Shown piece by piece: positions 43,329-51,380 of a stretch of DNA of 64,000 bases. The stretch is from Collinsella sp. AF02-46-1. Its GTDB lineage: Bacteria; Actinomycetota; Coriobacteriia; Coriobacteriales; Coriobacteriaceae. The notes beneath the pieces were generated by a model, which made no database searches, had not been told where the DNA came from, and saw only the letters and a program-made list of their open reading frames with translations. Location: the NCBI RefSeq assembly GCF_003465825.1, contig NZ_QSBV01000006.1:46435-110434 (forward strand). Reading direction: 5' to 3'. How positions within the stretch are numbered: the stretch's first letter is position 1; the number at the start of each line of letters is the position of its first letter. The translations under genes and the position numbers were made by a program.

Positions 43329-43799
43329 CTAGCGTGCGATCTTGGCGATGGCGTAGACGCGAGTCTTGCCGGAAGGCGTAACGACCTCGACGGAGTCACC
43401 CTCGCCGTGACCAATGATGGCGTGACCGACCGGAGACTCGTTGGAAATCTTGTGCTCGAGCGAGTTGGTCTCGGTGGTGCCGACGAGCGTGACTTCCATG
43501 ACCTCGCCGTTGGGATCAATCAGCGAAACGGTGGAACCGATGGAGACGGTCAGATCGCCCGTGGTGGCAGCAACCTGAGCGTTGGCGAGGATGGCCTGGA
43601 TCTCGGCAATACGAGCGGCGTTCTGGGCCTGCTTGTCCTTAGCGGCGTCGTACTCGGAGTTCTCCGAAAGGTCGCCGAACGCGCGGGCTTCCTTGATGTC
43701 CTCGACGATCTCCTTGGCGTAATCGCCCTCACGCCAGGCGAGCTCCTCGACGAGCTTCTGGCGGCCCTCAGCGGTCAGTACGATCTGGCTTGCGTCCAT
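43329..43799 (-). CDS. greA: Transcription elongation factor GreA
   Basis: A 156-residue GreA that rescues backtracked RNA polymerase by stimulating transcript cleavage. The N-terminal coiled coil (ENSEYDAAKDKQAQNAARIA, with the acidic tip FGDLSENSEY) reaches into the polymerase channel, and the C-terminal FKBP-like domain includes ISNESPVGHAIIGHGEGD. ATG 43799 follows GGGGAGA; a longer upstream frame is rejected. greA directly before lysS is a common Gram-positive arrangement. Confidence 0.95.
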   Translation of the reverse strand: MDASQIVLTAEGRQKLVEELAWREGDYAKEIVEDIKEARAFGDLSENSEYDAAKDKQAQNAARIAEIQAILANAQVAATTGDLTVSIGSTVSLIDPNGEVMEVTLVGTTETNSLEHKISNESPVGHAIIGHGEGDSVEVVTPSGKTRVYAIAKIAR

Positions 43800-43841
43800 A
43801 CGGATATCTCCCCAACTCTGATCAAACAATCAACTGTCAAC

Positions 43842-43880
43842 AAAACGAAAAAGACCGGCTAGCCTGCGGGCAAGCCGGTC
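43842..43880 (-). terminator. Terminator after tatA
   Basis: GACCGGCT / AGCCGGTC stem, loop TGCCCGCAGGCT, then TTTTTCGTTTTG on the minus strand. Confidence 0.9.
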
Positions 43881-43905
43881 AGGTGCTCACCCCAAAGGGA
43901 TGGGA

Positions 43906-44181
43906 CTACTCTGCGTCCGCGTCGCTGTCCTCTGCCTGCTTCTTCTTGGCAGCAGCGAGCTTGGCCTCGAGCTCAGCGATCTCCTTGTCCTCCTCGGACT
44001 GCTCGACCACGACCTCCTCGGCCTGCTTGGTCTCGGCCTTATCGTCGCCCTCCATACCCTCGCGGATATTCTTGACGGTAGAGCCGAGGGACTTGCCGAG
44101 CTTCGGCAAGTTCTTGGGCCCGAAGATAATCAGGACAACGACGAGAATAATGATGAGCTCAGGAGCCCTCAGTCCAAACAT
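43906..44181 (-). CDS. tatA: Sec-independent translocase protein TatA family
   Basis: A 91-residue TatA/B-type protein: a short N-terminus, one membrane helix (PELIIILVVVLIIFG), the hinge FGPKNLPKLGKSLG and an amphipathic helix, then a long acidic coiled tail (EQSEEDKEIAELEAKLAAAK). It multimerises to form the Tat pore for folded proteins. TatA rather than TatB is suggested by the FGPK hinge and short length. tatC is not adjacent. ATG 44181 follows GGAGGT. The Tat-like signal on the 5.9 kb lipoprotein could be a client, which is speculative. Confidence 0.88.
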   Translation of the reverse strand: MFGLRAPELIIILVVVLIIFGPKNLPKLGKSLGSTVKNIREGMEGDDKAETKQAEEVVVEQSEEDKEIAELEAKLAAAKKKQAEDSDADAE

Positions 44182-44293
44182 GTAGACCTCCACAATACAG
44201 CGAGACAAGCTCGAATGAGTATACCGCGGGTATCGCGGTATCACAACAATAGCTAAAAAAAGGGACCGCAAGAAGCAGTCCCTCCTCATGCTC

Positions 44294-44370
44294 TGGTCGG
44301 GTTGACTGGATTTGAACCAGCGACCCCTGCGTCCCGAACGCAGTGCTCTACCAAACTGAGCCACAACCCG
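44294..44370 (-). tRNA. tRNA-Pro (CGG)
   Basis: 77 nt, acceptor CGGGTTG / CAACCCG, anticodon loop TTCGGGA with CGG, T-arm CTGGTTCAAATCCAG, encoded CCA. Confidence 0.96.
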
Positions 44371-44419
44371 TTAGCTCGACTATAGTAACAAAGATTTCCG
44401 TCGTGTGCTAGAGAAATTT

Positions 44420-45316
44420 TTACTTCTTTGGCACTTCGATGCGAACCGTGTTGGGAATGAGCTCCGTCGCGCAGGACCACCAGCCGTTTTGCAGGGCAGC
44501 GTCGGCAAGCCTTTCGGCCGTGGCGGCGGTGTCGCAAATGGCAAATGAGCAGGCACCCGATCCGCACACATCTACAGCAACGGTGCCGTCCTGTTTACGC
44601 AGCCAATCGAGAACCATTTGAATCTGCGGCTCCATCTGTGCGGAAATGACACCTAGGTTGTTATGGATGAGCGCATATGCCGTCTCGGCATCACCAGCAT
44701 GCAAGGCAGAAGCTATCGCGCCGGGCTTGTCTGTAGGCACCGGAGCCTCGTCAAAACGTCGATAGGCTTCAATTGTCGAAACGCTTGCCTCGCGCGGCTT
44801 GACCAACACGACGGGCGTTGCGGGCAGCGCGGGATACTCAGTTGCCAGCACGTCTCCCCCACCTACGTAGAACGCAAGGCTCGCGTGCAAAAAGAACGGG
44901 ACGTCAGCACCAATGCCCCGCGCAATGTCGTCGAGCGCGGGGTCGGAGCGATCAATTCCCCAGAGCTCCGCCAAGGCGACAATGACCGCGGCCGCATCCG
45001 TCGAGGGACCGCCCAAGCCGGCGCACAATGGAATGCGCTTCTCAATCGTCACGCAGATGTTTGCCTCGCGACCATAATGCTCGGCCATAGCAACCGCAGC
45101 CCGATACGCCGTATTCTTTTGCATGGGAAAATCTGATGCCGGAACCGTCTGGACGGTCAGCACCTGCGCCGGCGTGACCGTCACGGTATCGGCAAGACCG
45201 ACGGCTGCCATCAGGGAGTCGACTCTGTGATAGCCGCGGGCGTCGCGCTCGGTATGAACCCCCAGATAGAGGTTAATCTTTGCCGGCGCGGAAAGAGTCA
45301 GGGACCGATCGGTCAC
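44420..45316 (-). CDS. ispE: 4-diphosphocytidyl-2-C-methyl-D-erythritol kinase
   Basis: A 298-residue GHMP-family kinase, the fourth MEP-pathway step. The substrate-binding start is APAKINLYLGVHTERDARGY, the ATP-binding GHMP motif is IPLCAGLGGPSTDAAA (normally PxGAGLGGGSSD, here with PSTD replacing GSSD), and the third motif is VCGSGACSFAI. The altered phosphate-loop residues are unusual but conservative. It starts three bases after the veg stop (Veg-IspE order is as in Bacillus). Together with ispD and ispF it shows a MEP route for isoprenoids. Confidence 0.93.
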   Translation of the reverse strand: MTDRSLTLSAPAKINLYLGVHTERDARGYHRVDSLMAAVGLADTVTVTPAQVLTVQTVPASDFPMQKNTAYRAAVAMAEHYGREANICVTIEKRIPLCAGLGGPSTDAAAVIVALAELWGIDRSDPALDDIARGIGADVPFFLHASLAFYVGGGDVLATEYPALPATPVVLVKPREASVSTIEAYRRFDEAPVPTDKPGAIASALHAGDAETAYALIHNNLGVISAQMEPQIQMVLDWLRKQDGTVAVDVCGSGACSFAICDTAATAERLADAALQNGWWSCATELIPNTVRIEVPKK

Positions 45317-45318
45317 CG

Positions 45319-45615
45319 TTAGTGCTCCTCGAGCTGATTGCCGAGCGGGGTAAAGATATGCTCGCCGCTCTCGGGGTCGAACAGCTCGACCTGACCGGTG
45401 AGGACATCGATATACTGGTAGGACTGACGCGACTTGCGGCCTCGGCGCTCGTCAACCTCGACGATAAAGACGGCGGGGTGGACGCTCTTGATGGTGCCCA
45501 TGCGCTCGACGACGCGGGTGCGGCCCATGTTGGCCTTCACCTTAACGCGATCGCCCACCATATTGGTCAGCTTCTCGTGGATGTCGTCGACGTGATTGAC
45601 TTCCATCTCTTCCAT
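45319..45615 (-). CDS. veg: Veg family protein
   Basis: A 98-residue homologue of Bacillus Veg, a small beta-barrel protein strongly expressed in vegetative cells and implicated in biofilm formation. Typical segments are DIHEKLTNMVGDRVKVKANM and GRTRVVERMGTIKSVHPAVF, followed by a Bacillus-unlike Tyr/Glu-rich tail. ATG 45615 has TGGAGG at good spacing; alternative starts at 45639 and 45606 are less suitable. It sits directly before ispE, conserving the Bacillus neighbourhood. A promoter with TATAGT is at 45683-45688 with a 5-bp hairpin (AGGGGTATTATCCCCT) in the leader. Confidence 0.88.
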   Translation of the reverse strand: MEEMEVNHVDDIHEKLTNMVGDRVKVKANMGRTRVVERMGTIKSVHPAVFIVEVDERRGRKSRQSYQYIDVLTGQVELFDPESGEHIFTPLGNQLEEH

Positions 45616-45682
45616 GAACAGGGCCTCCAGAAGATGCAATTCAAAAAGGGGATAATACCCCTAAGATAGACAAAACTCTAAT

Positions 45683-45712
45683 ACTATAGCACCCTGTTGC
45701 GACCACGCGCAA
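45683..45712 (-). promoter_or_regulatory. Promoter candidate for veg-ispE
   Basis: Minus strand TTGCGC, 18 nt, TATAGT. Moderate match to consensus; the location just upstream of the veg leader supports it. Confidence 0.5.
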
Positions 45713-45729
45713 GTAGCTAATTTGGCTAC

Positions 45730-46176
45730 TTACAGATTGTCGGTATCGAGGACGATGGTGAATGGGCCGTCGTTGACGAGGTCGACTTTCATATCGGCGC
45801 CAAAGATGCCGTGCGCCACGTGTTCGACATCTTGACGAACGAGCGTCAGGAAGTACTCGTAGAGCTCGTTGGCAACATCGGGCGCGCCCGCATCGGTAAA
45901 CGACGGACGGCGACCGTGGCGGCAATCGGCGAACAGCGTGAACTGCGACACCACGAGCACCTCGCCGTCGACATCGGCAAGTGCCAGGTTGGTCTTGCCG
46001 TTCTCGTCCTCGTTAATGCGCAAGCCCCGGAGCTTGCCCCACAGCTTATCGGCCTCGGCGCGCGTGTCGCCGTGGCCCACGCCCAGCAGCACCAGGTAGC
46101 CACGTCCAATACGGCCCACGCACTCGCCGTCGACCGTCACGCCGGCGTTGAGCACGCGCTGCACCACCGCGCGCAC
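45730..46176 (-). CDS. dtd: D-aminoacyl-tRNA deacylase
   Basis: A 148-residue DTD that removes D-amino acids (and glycine from tRNA-Ala) wrongly attached to tRNA. The active-site motifs [17 protein letters not shown] and [13 protein letters not shown] (the cross-subunit Gly-cisPro region is the related GAP) are clear. It starts 3 bp after the XTPase stop, so both 'house-cleaning' enzymes are co-translated. Confidence 0.96.
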   Translation of the reverse strand: MRAVVQRVLNAGVTVDGECVGRIGRGYLVLLGVGHGDTRAEADKLWGKLRGLRINEDENGKTNLALADVDGEVLVVSQFTLFADCRHGRRPSFTDAGAPDVANELYEYFLTLVRQDVEHVAHGIFGADMKVDLVNDGPFTIVLDTDNL

Positions 46177-46179
46177 GGC

Positions 46180-46821
46180 CTACTCCTCGCCCGTCAGTTT
46201 GGCGGATAGGTGCTCGAGCGCATGGAATCGATGGCTGATGGCGTTCTTCTCGTCCGCCGTCAGCTCGGCCATGGTCTTGCCCGGCGTGTCGACCGGCAGG
46301 AACAGCGGGTCGTAGCCAAAGCCGTGATCGCCGCGGCCCTCGTGTGCGATAGTGCCCTCGCAGGCGCCCTCACCATAGGTGACCAAACCGTCCGTGTCGA
46401 TGAGCGCAACGACGCTCCTAAAGCGCGCGGTGCGATCCTCGTCGGCCACGCCCTCCAGATTCACGAGAAGCTTGGCGTTGTTGGCGGCATCGTCTCCGTG
46501 CACGCCCGCATAGCGCGCGCTATACACGCCAGGCTCGCCGTCCAGGGCATCAACGACCAGGCCAGAATCGTCGGCAATGGCCATAAGGCCCGTCTCCTCG
46601 ACCGCAGCCTGCGCCTTGATGATGGCGTTCTCCAAAAACGTCGTGCCGTTTTCCTCGGGGTCCTCAAAATCGCCCAGCTGGCCGAGCGCCACAAAGCGAA
46701 CCTCGGGCATGACCTTGCCTAAAATGGCCTCGATCTCGGTGAGCTTATGGGCGTTGCCCGTTGCCACGACAATGGTCGCCGCCGGGTCGAGGGTGTCGAT
46801 GTCGATCTTCTCAAGTGCCAT
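46180..46821 (-). CDS. rdgB: dITP/XTP pyrophosphatase, RdgB/HAM1 family
   Basis: A 213-residue pyrophosphatase that removes non-canonical purine nucleotides (XTP, dITP) to protect DNA. Signature stretches are VVATGNAHKLTEIEAIL, the metal and base site MAIADDSGLVVDALDGEPGV, GFGYDPLF and ISHRFHALEHL. It lies between dtd and rph. In many bacteria rph and rdgB are adjacent, as here, with a family C hairpin between them. Confidence 0.95.
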   Translation of the reverse strand: MALEKIDIDTLDPAATIVVATGNAHKLTEIEAILGKVMPEVRFVALGQLGDFEDPEENGTTFLENAIIKAQAAVEETGLMAIADDSGLVVDALDGEPGVYSARYAGVHGDDAANNAKLLVNLEGVADEDRTARFRSVVALIDTDGLVTYGEGACEGTIAHEGRGDHGFGYDPLFLPVDTPGKTMAELTADEKNAISHRFHALEHLSAKLTGEE

Positions 46822-46928
46822 GAGTGGTCTCCTTGTCTCTATAGCAATGCCGCGCCGAGGGCGACGAGGGCCTCCGCCTCTCCCCTCTCAATCAACGGCA
46901 GTCTTATACTTCGACGTTTTCCCAGATA

Positions 46929-46966
46929 AAACCTGCCAAAATAAACCTGTCCCTTTTTGGCAGGTT
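46929..46966. repeat. Family C hairpin, copy 7, overlapping rph stop codon
   Basis: AACCTGCCAAAA / TTGGCAGGTT arms; the stop codon TAA of rph is at 46965-46967, inside the right arm. Read on the minus strand it equals the 8801 copy except at one position. Confidence 0.75.
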
Positions 46967-47690
46967 AGGCGATGGCTTGGCGCTGAAGCTCGATGAGCTC
47001 GGCGATGCCTTTGTCGCCCAAGTCGAGCAGGGCGTTGAGGCGCTTACGGTCAAAGGGCGCCTGCTCGCCAGTGCCCTGGAGCTCGATCATCTCACCGGTG
47101 TCGGTGGCAACGAGGTTCATGTCGACTTCGGCATGGCTGTCCTCGGAATAATCGAGGTCAAGCAGCGTATTGCCGTCGACAACGCCCATGGAGATTGCAG
47201 CCACCTGGCCGGTAAGCGGGATGCGCTCGATCTTGCCCGCCTCGACCCACATGGCGAGGGCGTCGTGCAGCGCCACCCAGGCGCCGGTGATGCTCGCTGT
47301 ACGCGTGCCGCCATCGGCCTGAATCACATCGCAGTCGACGGTGACGGTGTACTCGCCGAGCGCCTTCATGTTGACGACGGTACGCAGGCTGCGGCCAATG
47401 AGGCGCTCGATCTCCATGGAGCGGCCCTTGCGGTTGGCGTGTTCGCGCTTGCAGCGCTTGCCGGTCGACGTCGGCAGCATGGCGTATTCCGCGGTCACCC
47501 AGCCGGCCTTAGCTCCCTTTCGCCAGCCCGGCACGCCCTCCTCGATAGTGGCGGCGCACAGCACGCGCGTGTCGCCGAACTCGGCCAGGCACGAACCGTG
47601 GGCGTGCTTCATGACGCCACGGGTGAGCTTAACGGGACGCAACTCGTTGGCGGCGCGGCCGTTGGCGCGGTTGACCTGCATGTACTCCAT
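46965..47690 (-). CDS. rph: Ribonuclease PH
   Basis: A 241-residue phosphorolytic 3'-5' exoribonuclease that trims tRNA 3' ends. Key segments are the RNA-binding [18 protein letters not shown], the phosphate site [36 protein letters not shown] and the catalytic [23 protein letters not shown] 47690 has AAAGGATC at good spacing; the codon for MQVN at 47681 would be a shorter alternative. Its stop is buried in a repeat hairpin. Followed by the XTPase gene, preceded by murI. Confidence 0.96.
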   Translation of the reverse strand: MEYMQVNRANGRAANELRPVKLTRGVMKHAHGSCLAEFGDTRVLCAATIEEGVPGWRKGAKAGWVTAEYAMLPTSTGKRCKREHANRKGRSMEIERLIGRSLRTVVNMKALGEYTVTVDCDVIQADGGTRTASITGAWVALHDALAMWVEAGKIERIPLTGQVAAISMGVVDGNTLLDLDYSEDSHAEVDMNLVATDTGEMIELQGTGEQAPFDRKRLNALLDLGDKGIAELIELQRQAIA

Positions 47691-47744
47691 AGAAAGATCC
47701 TTTCGGCAAAAAATGTGGCGAAGGCTTTGGCGGCGGCCTTGCAT

Positions 47745-48629
47745 CTATTTCAGCTCATCGATATCGATATGCTCAATGCTCTTGAGCGGCTGACCAAAGA
47801 TAAAGCTGCCCGCCACCGCAAACTCGGCAATGTTATCGGCCGTCGTGGCAAAACGATGCTGCGGCTCGGCGGCGTCGCCCGCCAGCTGCTCGCGGCGCGT
47901 GAGGATATCGGTCAGCTCGCGCGTGGTCTCCTCGGCGGAACTCACGACGCGCACCCCAGGCCCCAGCGCATGACGGATAGGTCCCACCAACAGCGGAAAA
48001 TGCGTACAGCCGAGCACCACGGTATCGATACCGTGGTCGCGCAGCGGCTCAACCGTGGCACCCACCAGCGCACGCACGGCAGGCGTATCGAAGATGTCCT
48101 CGTTCTCAAGCCACTGTTCCTGCAGATGTGCACCCGAGGCGAGCTCGTGTTCGACAACCTCGACAAAGCTCGAGGCAGGACAACCGTATACATCGACGCC
48201 GGCATCCAGATCCTGGATGGCGCGCGTGTAGGCGCCCGATCGAATGGTGAGGTTGGTGGCGAGCACGCCCACCCGGCGCGTGCGAGTGCTGTTGATTGCC
48301 GCGCGTGCGCCCGGTGCGATCACACCGATGACGGGAACGTCGAGCACCTGCTGGGCCAGACGCAAGGCCGCAGCGGTCGCCGTGTTGCAGGCGATGACCA
48401 TAATCTTGACGTCGTGCTTCGACAGCCAACGGCCCGCCTGCAACGCAAACGAGCGCACCTCATCCTCGGTGCGCGTGCCGTAGGGGCAGCGTTTTGTGTC
48501 GCCGAAGTAGTAGACGGACTCGTGCGGCAGCGCCGTCGCGATGGCGCGCGCAACCGTCAGACCACCAAGACCCGAGTCGAATACGCCAATAGGGCGCGTG
48601 TCCCCGGCCAGATTCTTGATATCGGACAT
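47745..48629 (-). CDS. murI: Glutamate racemase
   Basis: A 294-residue racemase giving D-glutamate for peptidoglycan. The two catalytic Cys are in VIACNTATAAALR and VLGCTHFPLL, and the Asp/Ser start is GVFDSGLGGLTVARA; DTKRCPYG is also diagnostic. It starts at 48629 after GGTGAGGT, ignoring a poorly supported upstream extension. It is in a cell-wall-linked cluster with murE and a HAD phosphatase. Confidence 0.95.
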   Translation of the reverse strand: MSDIKNLAGDTRPIGVFDSGLGGLTVARAIATALPHESVYYFGDTKRCPYGTRTEDEVRSFALQAGRWLSKHDVKIMVIACNTATAAALRLAQQVLDVPVIGVIAPGARAAINSTRTRRVGVLATNLTIRSGAYTRAIQDLDAGVDVYGCPASSFVEVVEHELASGAHLQEQWLENEDIFDTPAVRALVGATVEPLRDHGIDTVVLGCTHFPLLVGPIRHALGPGVRVVSSAEETTRELTDILTRREQLAGDAAEPQHRFATTADNIAEFAVAGSFIFGQPLKSIEHIDIDELK

Positions 48630-48682
48630 TACCTCACCAGATTCTCTCTCGAAAAGACATATCCAAGTGCGGCGACGCCGCG

Positions 48683-49594
48683 CTACGAACGCGCCGTGAC
48701 CAGCAGCTCTGCCGTCGCCGCCCAACCGTCGACAATTTTGCCGCGCGTAACGAAAGCGTTCTCGCAAGCAGCCAGGAACTCGGGCGCGCCGGCGCTCGTC
48801 AGGCCATTCTCGACCAGGCAGAACGTGCCCACGTGATCGGCCATGTAGAAGTCGGACTCGGAATCGCCGAGCGCGAGCGTCTCCTCGCGCTCGATCCCCA
48901 GGTGCTCGCAGAAGCGCGCAATGGCGACGCCTTTGTTGAGGCCCGCGGGGTTGATGTTGAATGCACGACCGTCCTCGACGCGATCGAGCTCGAGCGTCGT
49001 CGGCTTGGACAGATGCGTCAGGTGACCGTTACAGGCCCACACCAGGCCACAGCCGGCCTCGTCGAGGATGGCCTGCGCCTCGTCATCGGGGATGTCGCCG
49101 CGCATGCCGACGGTAACCTCGCGGTACTTGTAGCCGGTCGACATGTCGTTGTGATACTCGATCTTGTGCGGCCAGCGGGCGAGGATCTTCTCGCACACGC
49201 CAGTCTGCTCGATCACCTGGTGCGGCGTGAGACCGCAAGATGGGTCGTAGGGCATATCGCCGGTCAGATACTCCCAATCGTTGGCCTTGAGATCGTACAT
49301 GACCAGGCCACCCATCTCACCAATGTAGGAGTTGAGGCCGAGCACGCGCGCATCCTCGTGGATCATGGTGCGGTTGCGGCCCGAGGTGGGAACCACTTGG
49401 ATGCCGGCGCGAGCAAGTGCCACGACAGCCTCGACGAGCTTGGTCGAGGGGTTGCCGTCGTTGTCGCGCAGCACGCACGAGCCGGGTGCGAGCATCGTAG
49501 CATCCAGGTCGGTAAAGACGTACTTGACCTTGGCCAAGCGCTCGCGCATCTCGCCCGAAAGCTCGGCAACGGTCGGCAGGGTGTTGTGGGACAT
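48683..49594 (-). CDS. HAD superfamily hydrolase, Cof/IIB type
   Basis: A 303-residue HAD phosphatase. Motif I is FTDLDATML (nucleophile and acid Asp), motif II VVPTSGRNRT, motif III Lys in AGLNKGVAI and motif IV GDSESDFYMADHVG, with a cap between motifs II and III. All catalytic residues are present. Such enzymes usually dephosphorylate sugar phosphates; the substrate is unknown. It lies in the murI to murE interval, so a role near cell-wall precursor supply is possible but not shown. Confidence 0.87.
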   Translation of the reverse strand: MSHNTLPTVAELSGEMRERLAKVKYVFTDLDATMLAPGSCVLRDNDGNPSTKLVEAVVALARAGIQVVPTSGRNRTMIHEDARVLGLNSYIGEMGGLVMYDLKANDWEYLTGDMPYDPSCGLTPHQVIEQTGVCEKILARWPHKIEYHNDMSTGYKYREVTVGMRGDIPDDEAQAILDEAGCGLVWACNGHLTHLSKPTTLELDRVEDGRAFNINPAGLNKGVAIARFCEHLGIEREETLALGDSESDFYMADHVGTFCLVENGLTSAGAPEFLAACENAFVTRGKIVDGWAATAELLVTARS

Positions 49595-49705
49595 GGTTAC
49601 TCCATTACGTAGAAGGGGCTTCTGGTCTTAGGCGGCGCGCCTCACTCGAGGAAAAACGCGCTTGCAACGGCAGCGCGCTCAGGACGCCGCCCTCATCGCA
49701 GTTCA

Positions 49706-51268
49706 TTAGTCAAACTGGGTAACATCGATTAGGCGATTGGCCAGCGAAAGGTCGCTCTCGATGGGCACGAACTTGTCGCCCACGTGCATGAGCTCCTCGT
49801 CACCCTTTGCCAGCAGCAAGACAATGGTGGGAGCATCGGCGTTGACGTACTCCTCGCGCGCCGCCTTGAATGCCGCGTGCACAGCAGCCTCGCGATCGAG
49901 AATGATCTTGTTCGGCGTATCGTCGGGAACATGTTCGGCAAGCTCGCGGCAGACCTTCATCGGGTCCTCGTGAGCCGGATCCTCGTTGGTAAAGATCATC
50001 AGGTCGGAATATGGTGCGGCCTCGCGCGGAAGCTGCTCGCGGCGCTCCTGCGCCTTGCCGCCGGCAGCGCCAAACACTGCAATGACTGGACTAGTGGGAA
50101 ACGCGCGCTTAACCGACGAGAAAAGCGATCGGAACGAAAGCTGGTTGTGCGCATAGTCAACGACGCAGATCACGCGGCCGTCCTTCGACTCCACGACCTC
50201 CATACGGCCCGGCACACGCAGTTTGGAGAGGCCCTTCTTGATAGCCTCGATACCGATGCCGATCTCGTGCGCAGCGGCGATAGCGACCAACGCGTTTTCC
50301 ACGTTAAAGTCGCCCGCGATGCCCAGCAGGACCTTCTCCCCCGCCTCGGACTCGTCAGCACACAGGCCATGCAGGTTAAACTCGATGCTAAAGCCGAGCA
50401 CGCGGACATCGCTTGCCCACAGGCTTGCCTCGGGATGCTCGACGCCAACGGTCACCAAGCGCTCGGCCGTCGACGCTGCCTCCAGCACACGGTCAACCTC
50501 TTCGGTGCCCAGATTCACCACGGCGGTCTTTGCCTGGTCAAAGATCCTGAGTTTGCTCTCAAAATAATCCTCAAACGTGGGGTGTTCGATCGGCGAGATG
50601 TGGTCGCGGCCGATGTTGAGGAAGCACGCCACGTCAAACGGCAGATTCTCGACGCGTTGGTACTTGAGCGCCTGGCTCGAGACCTCCATGACCATGGACT
50701 GGCGACCGGACGTGCGGCAGTTGGCGATATGGCGCCAGACCTCGGGGGCCTCGGGCGTGGTGTTGGTGCTCTCGTAGCACTCGATACCATCGTCGGTACT
50801 CACCGAGCCGATGATGCCGCAGGACTCGCCCGCCGCCTTGATAATCGACTGGAGCATAAAAGCGGCAGTGGTCTTTCCCTTGGTACCGGTGATGCCCACG
50901 ATCTTGACGTCGTGGTCGGGACGGTCGTAGACCTCCGGCGGCAACAGGGCCATGGCCGTGCGAACGCTATCAACAACCAGCATCGCAGCACCGCTCTCCT
51001 GCGCCAGCGGTTCCAGAGACTCGACCAGCGACTCTTCGCACACAAATGCGACGGCGCCCGCATCGAGCGCCATGCTCAAAAACGCGGGCTTAAAGGCAGC
51101 GCCTTTGCAAAAGAACACGTCACCTGCCGAGACCGCGCGCGAATCAAACGAGCAGCCGGTCACGGCACGCTCGTCAACCTGCTCTGATGCGCGCAGCTCG
51201 CCGAACACATCGAGAAGCTTGGCAAGCGTATCGACCGTGGTCACGGTCGCGGAATCCGAATGGTGCAT
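49706..51268 (-). CDS. murE: UDP-N-acetylmuramyl-tripeptide synthetase, MurE
   Basis: A 520-residue Mur ligase that adds the third amino acid to UDP-MurNAc-L-Ala-D-Glu. Visible are the uridine-binding GCSFDSRAVSAGDVFFCKGA, the ATP loop VGITGTKGKTTAAFML, the metal loop NTTPEAPEVW and the C-terminal VVDYAHNQLSF. The acceptor motif reads TNEDPAHEDP rather than DNPR, the mDAP-specific sequence, so the enzyme is likely to add L-Lys or another diamino acid, not meso-DAP. A standard ATG start at 51268. Confidence 0.92.
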   Translation of the reverse strand: MHHSDSATVTTVDTLAKLLDVFGELRASEQVDERAVTGCSFDSRAVSAGDVFFCKGAAFKPAFLSMALDAGAVAFVCEESLVESLEPLAQESGAAMLVVDSVRTAMALLPPEVYDRPDHDVKIVGITGTKGKTTAAFMLQSIIKAAGESCGIIGSVSTDDGIECYESTNTTPEAPEVWRHIANCRTSGRQSMVMEVSSQALKYQRVENLPFDVACFLNIGRDHISPIEHPTFEDYFESKLRIFDQAKTAVVNLGTEEVDRVLEAASTAERLVTVGVEHPEASLWASDVRVLGFSIEFNLHGLCADESEAGEKVLLGIAGDFNVENALVAIAAAHEIGIGIEAIKKGLSKLRVPGRMEVVESKDGRVICVVDYAHNQLSFRSLFSSVKRAFPTSPVIAVFGAAGGKAQERREQLPREAAPYSDLMIFTNEDPAHEDPMKVCRELAEHVPDDTPNKIILDREAAVHAAFKAAREEYVNADAPTIVLLLAKGDEELMHVGDKFVPIESDLSLANRLIDVTQFD

Positions 51269-51330
51269 CTTTCACCTTTCTCAGCCATTTGGCAGGGACG
51301 GTTTTTATAGTAACTGAAACGCACCCACGC

Positions 51331-51354
51331 AAAAACGGCTCCCGGAGGAGCCGT
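51331..51354 (-). terminator. Terminator after asnB
   Basis: ACGGCTCC / GGAGCCGT stem with minus-strand TTTTTG. Confidence 0.82.
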
Positions 51355-51380
51355 TACGCGCAGGCGTTCGTAAGCCGAGG

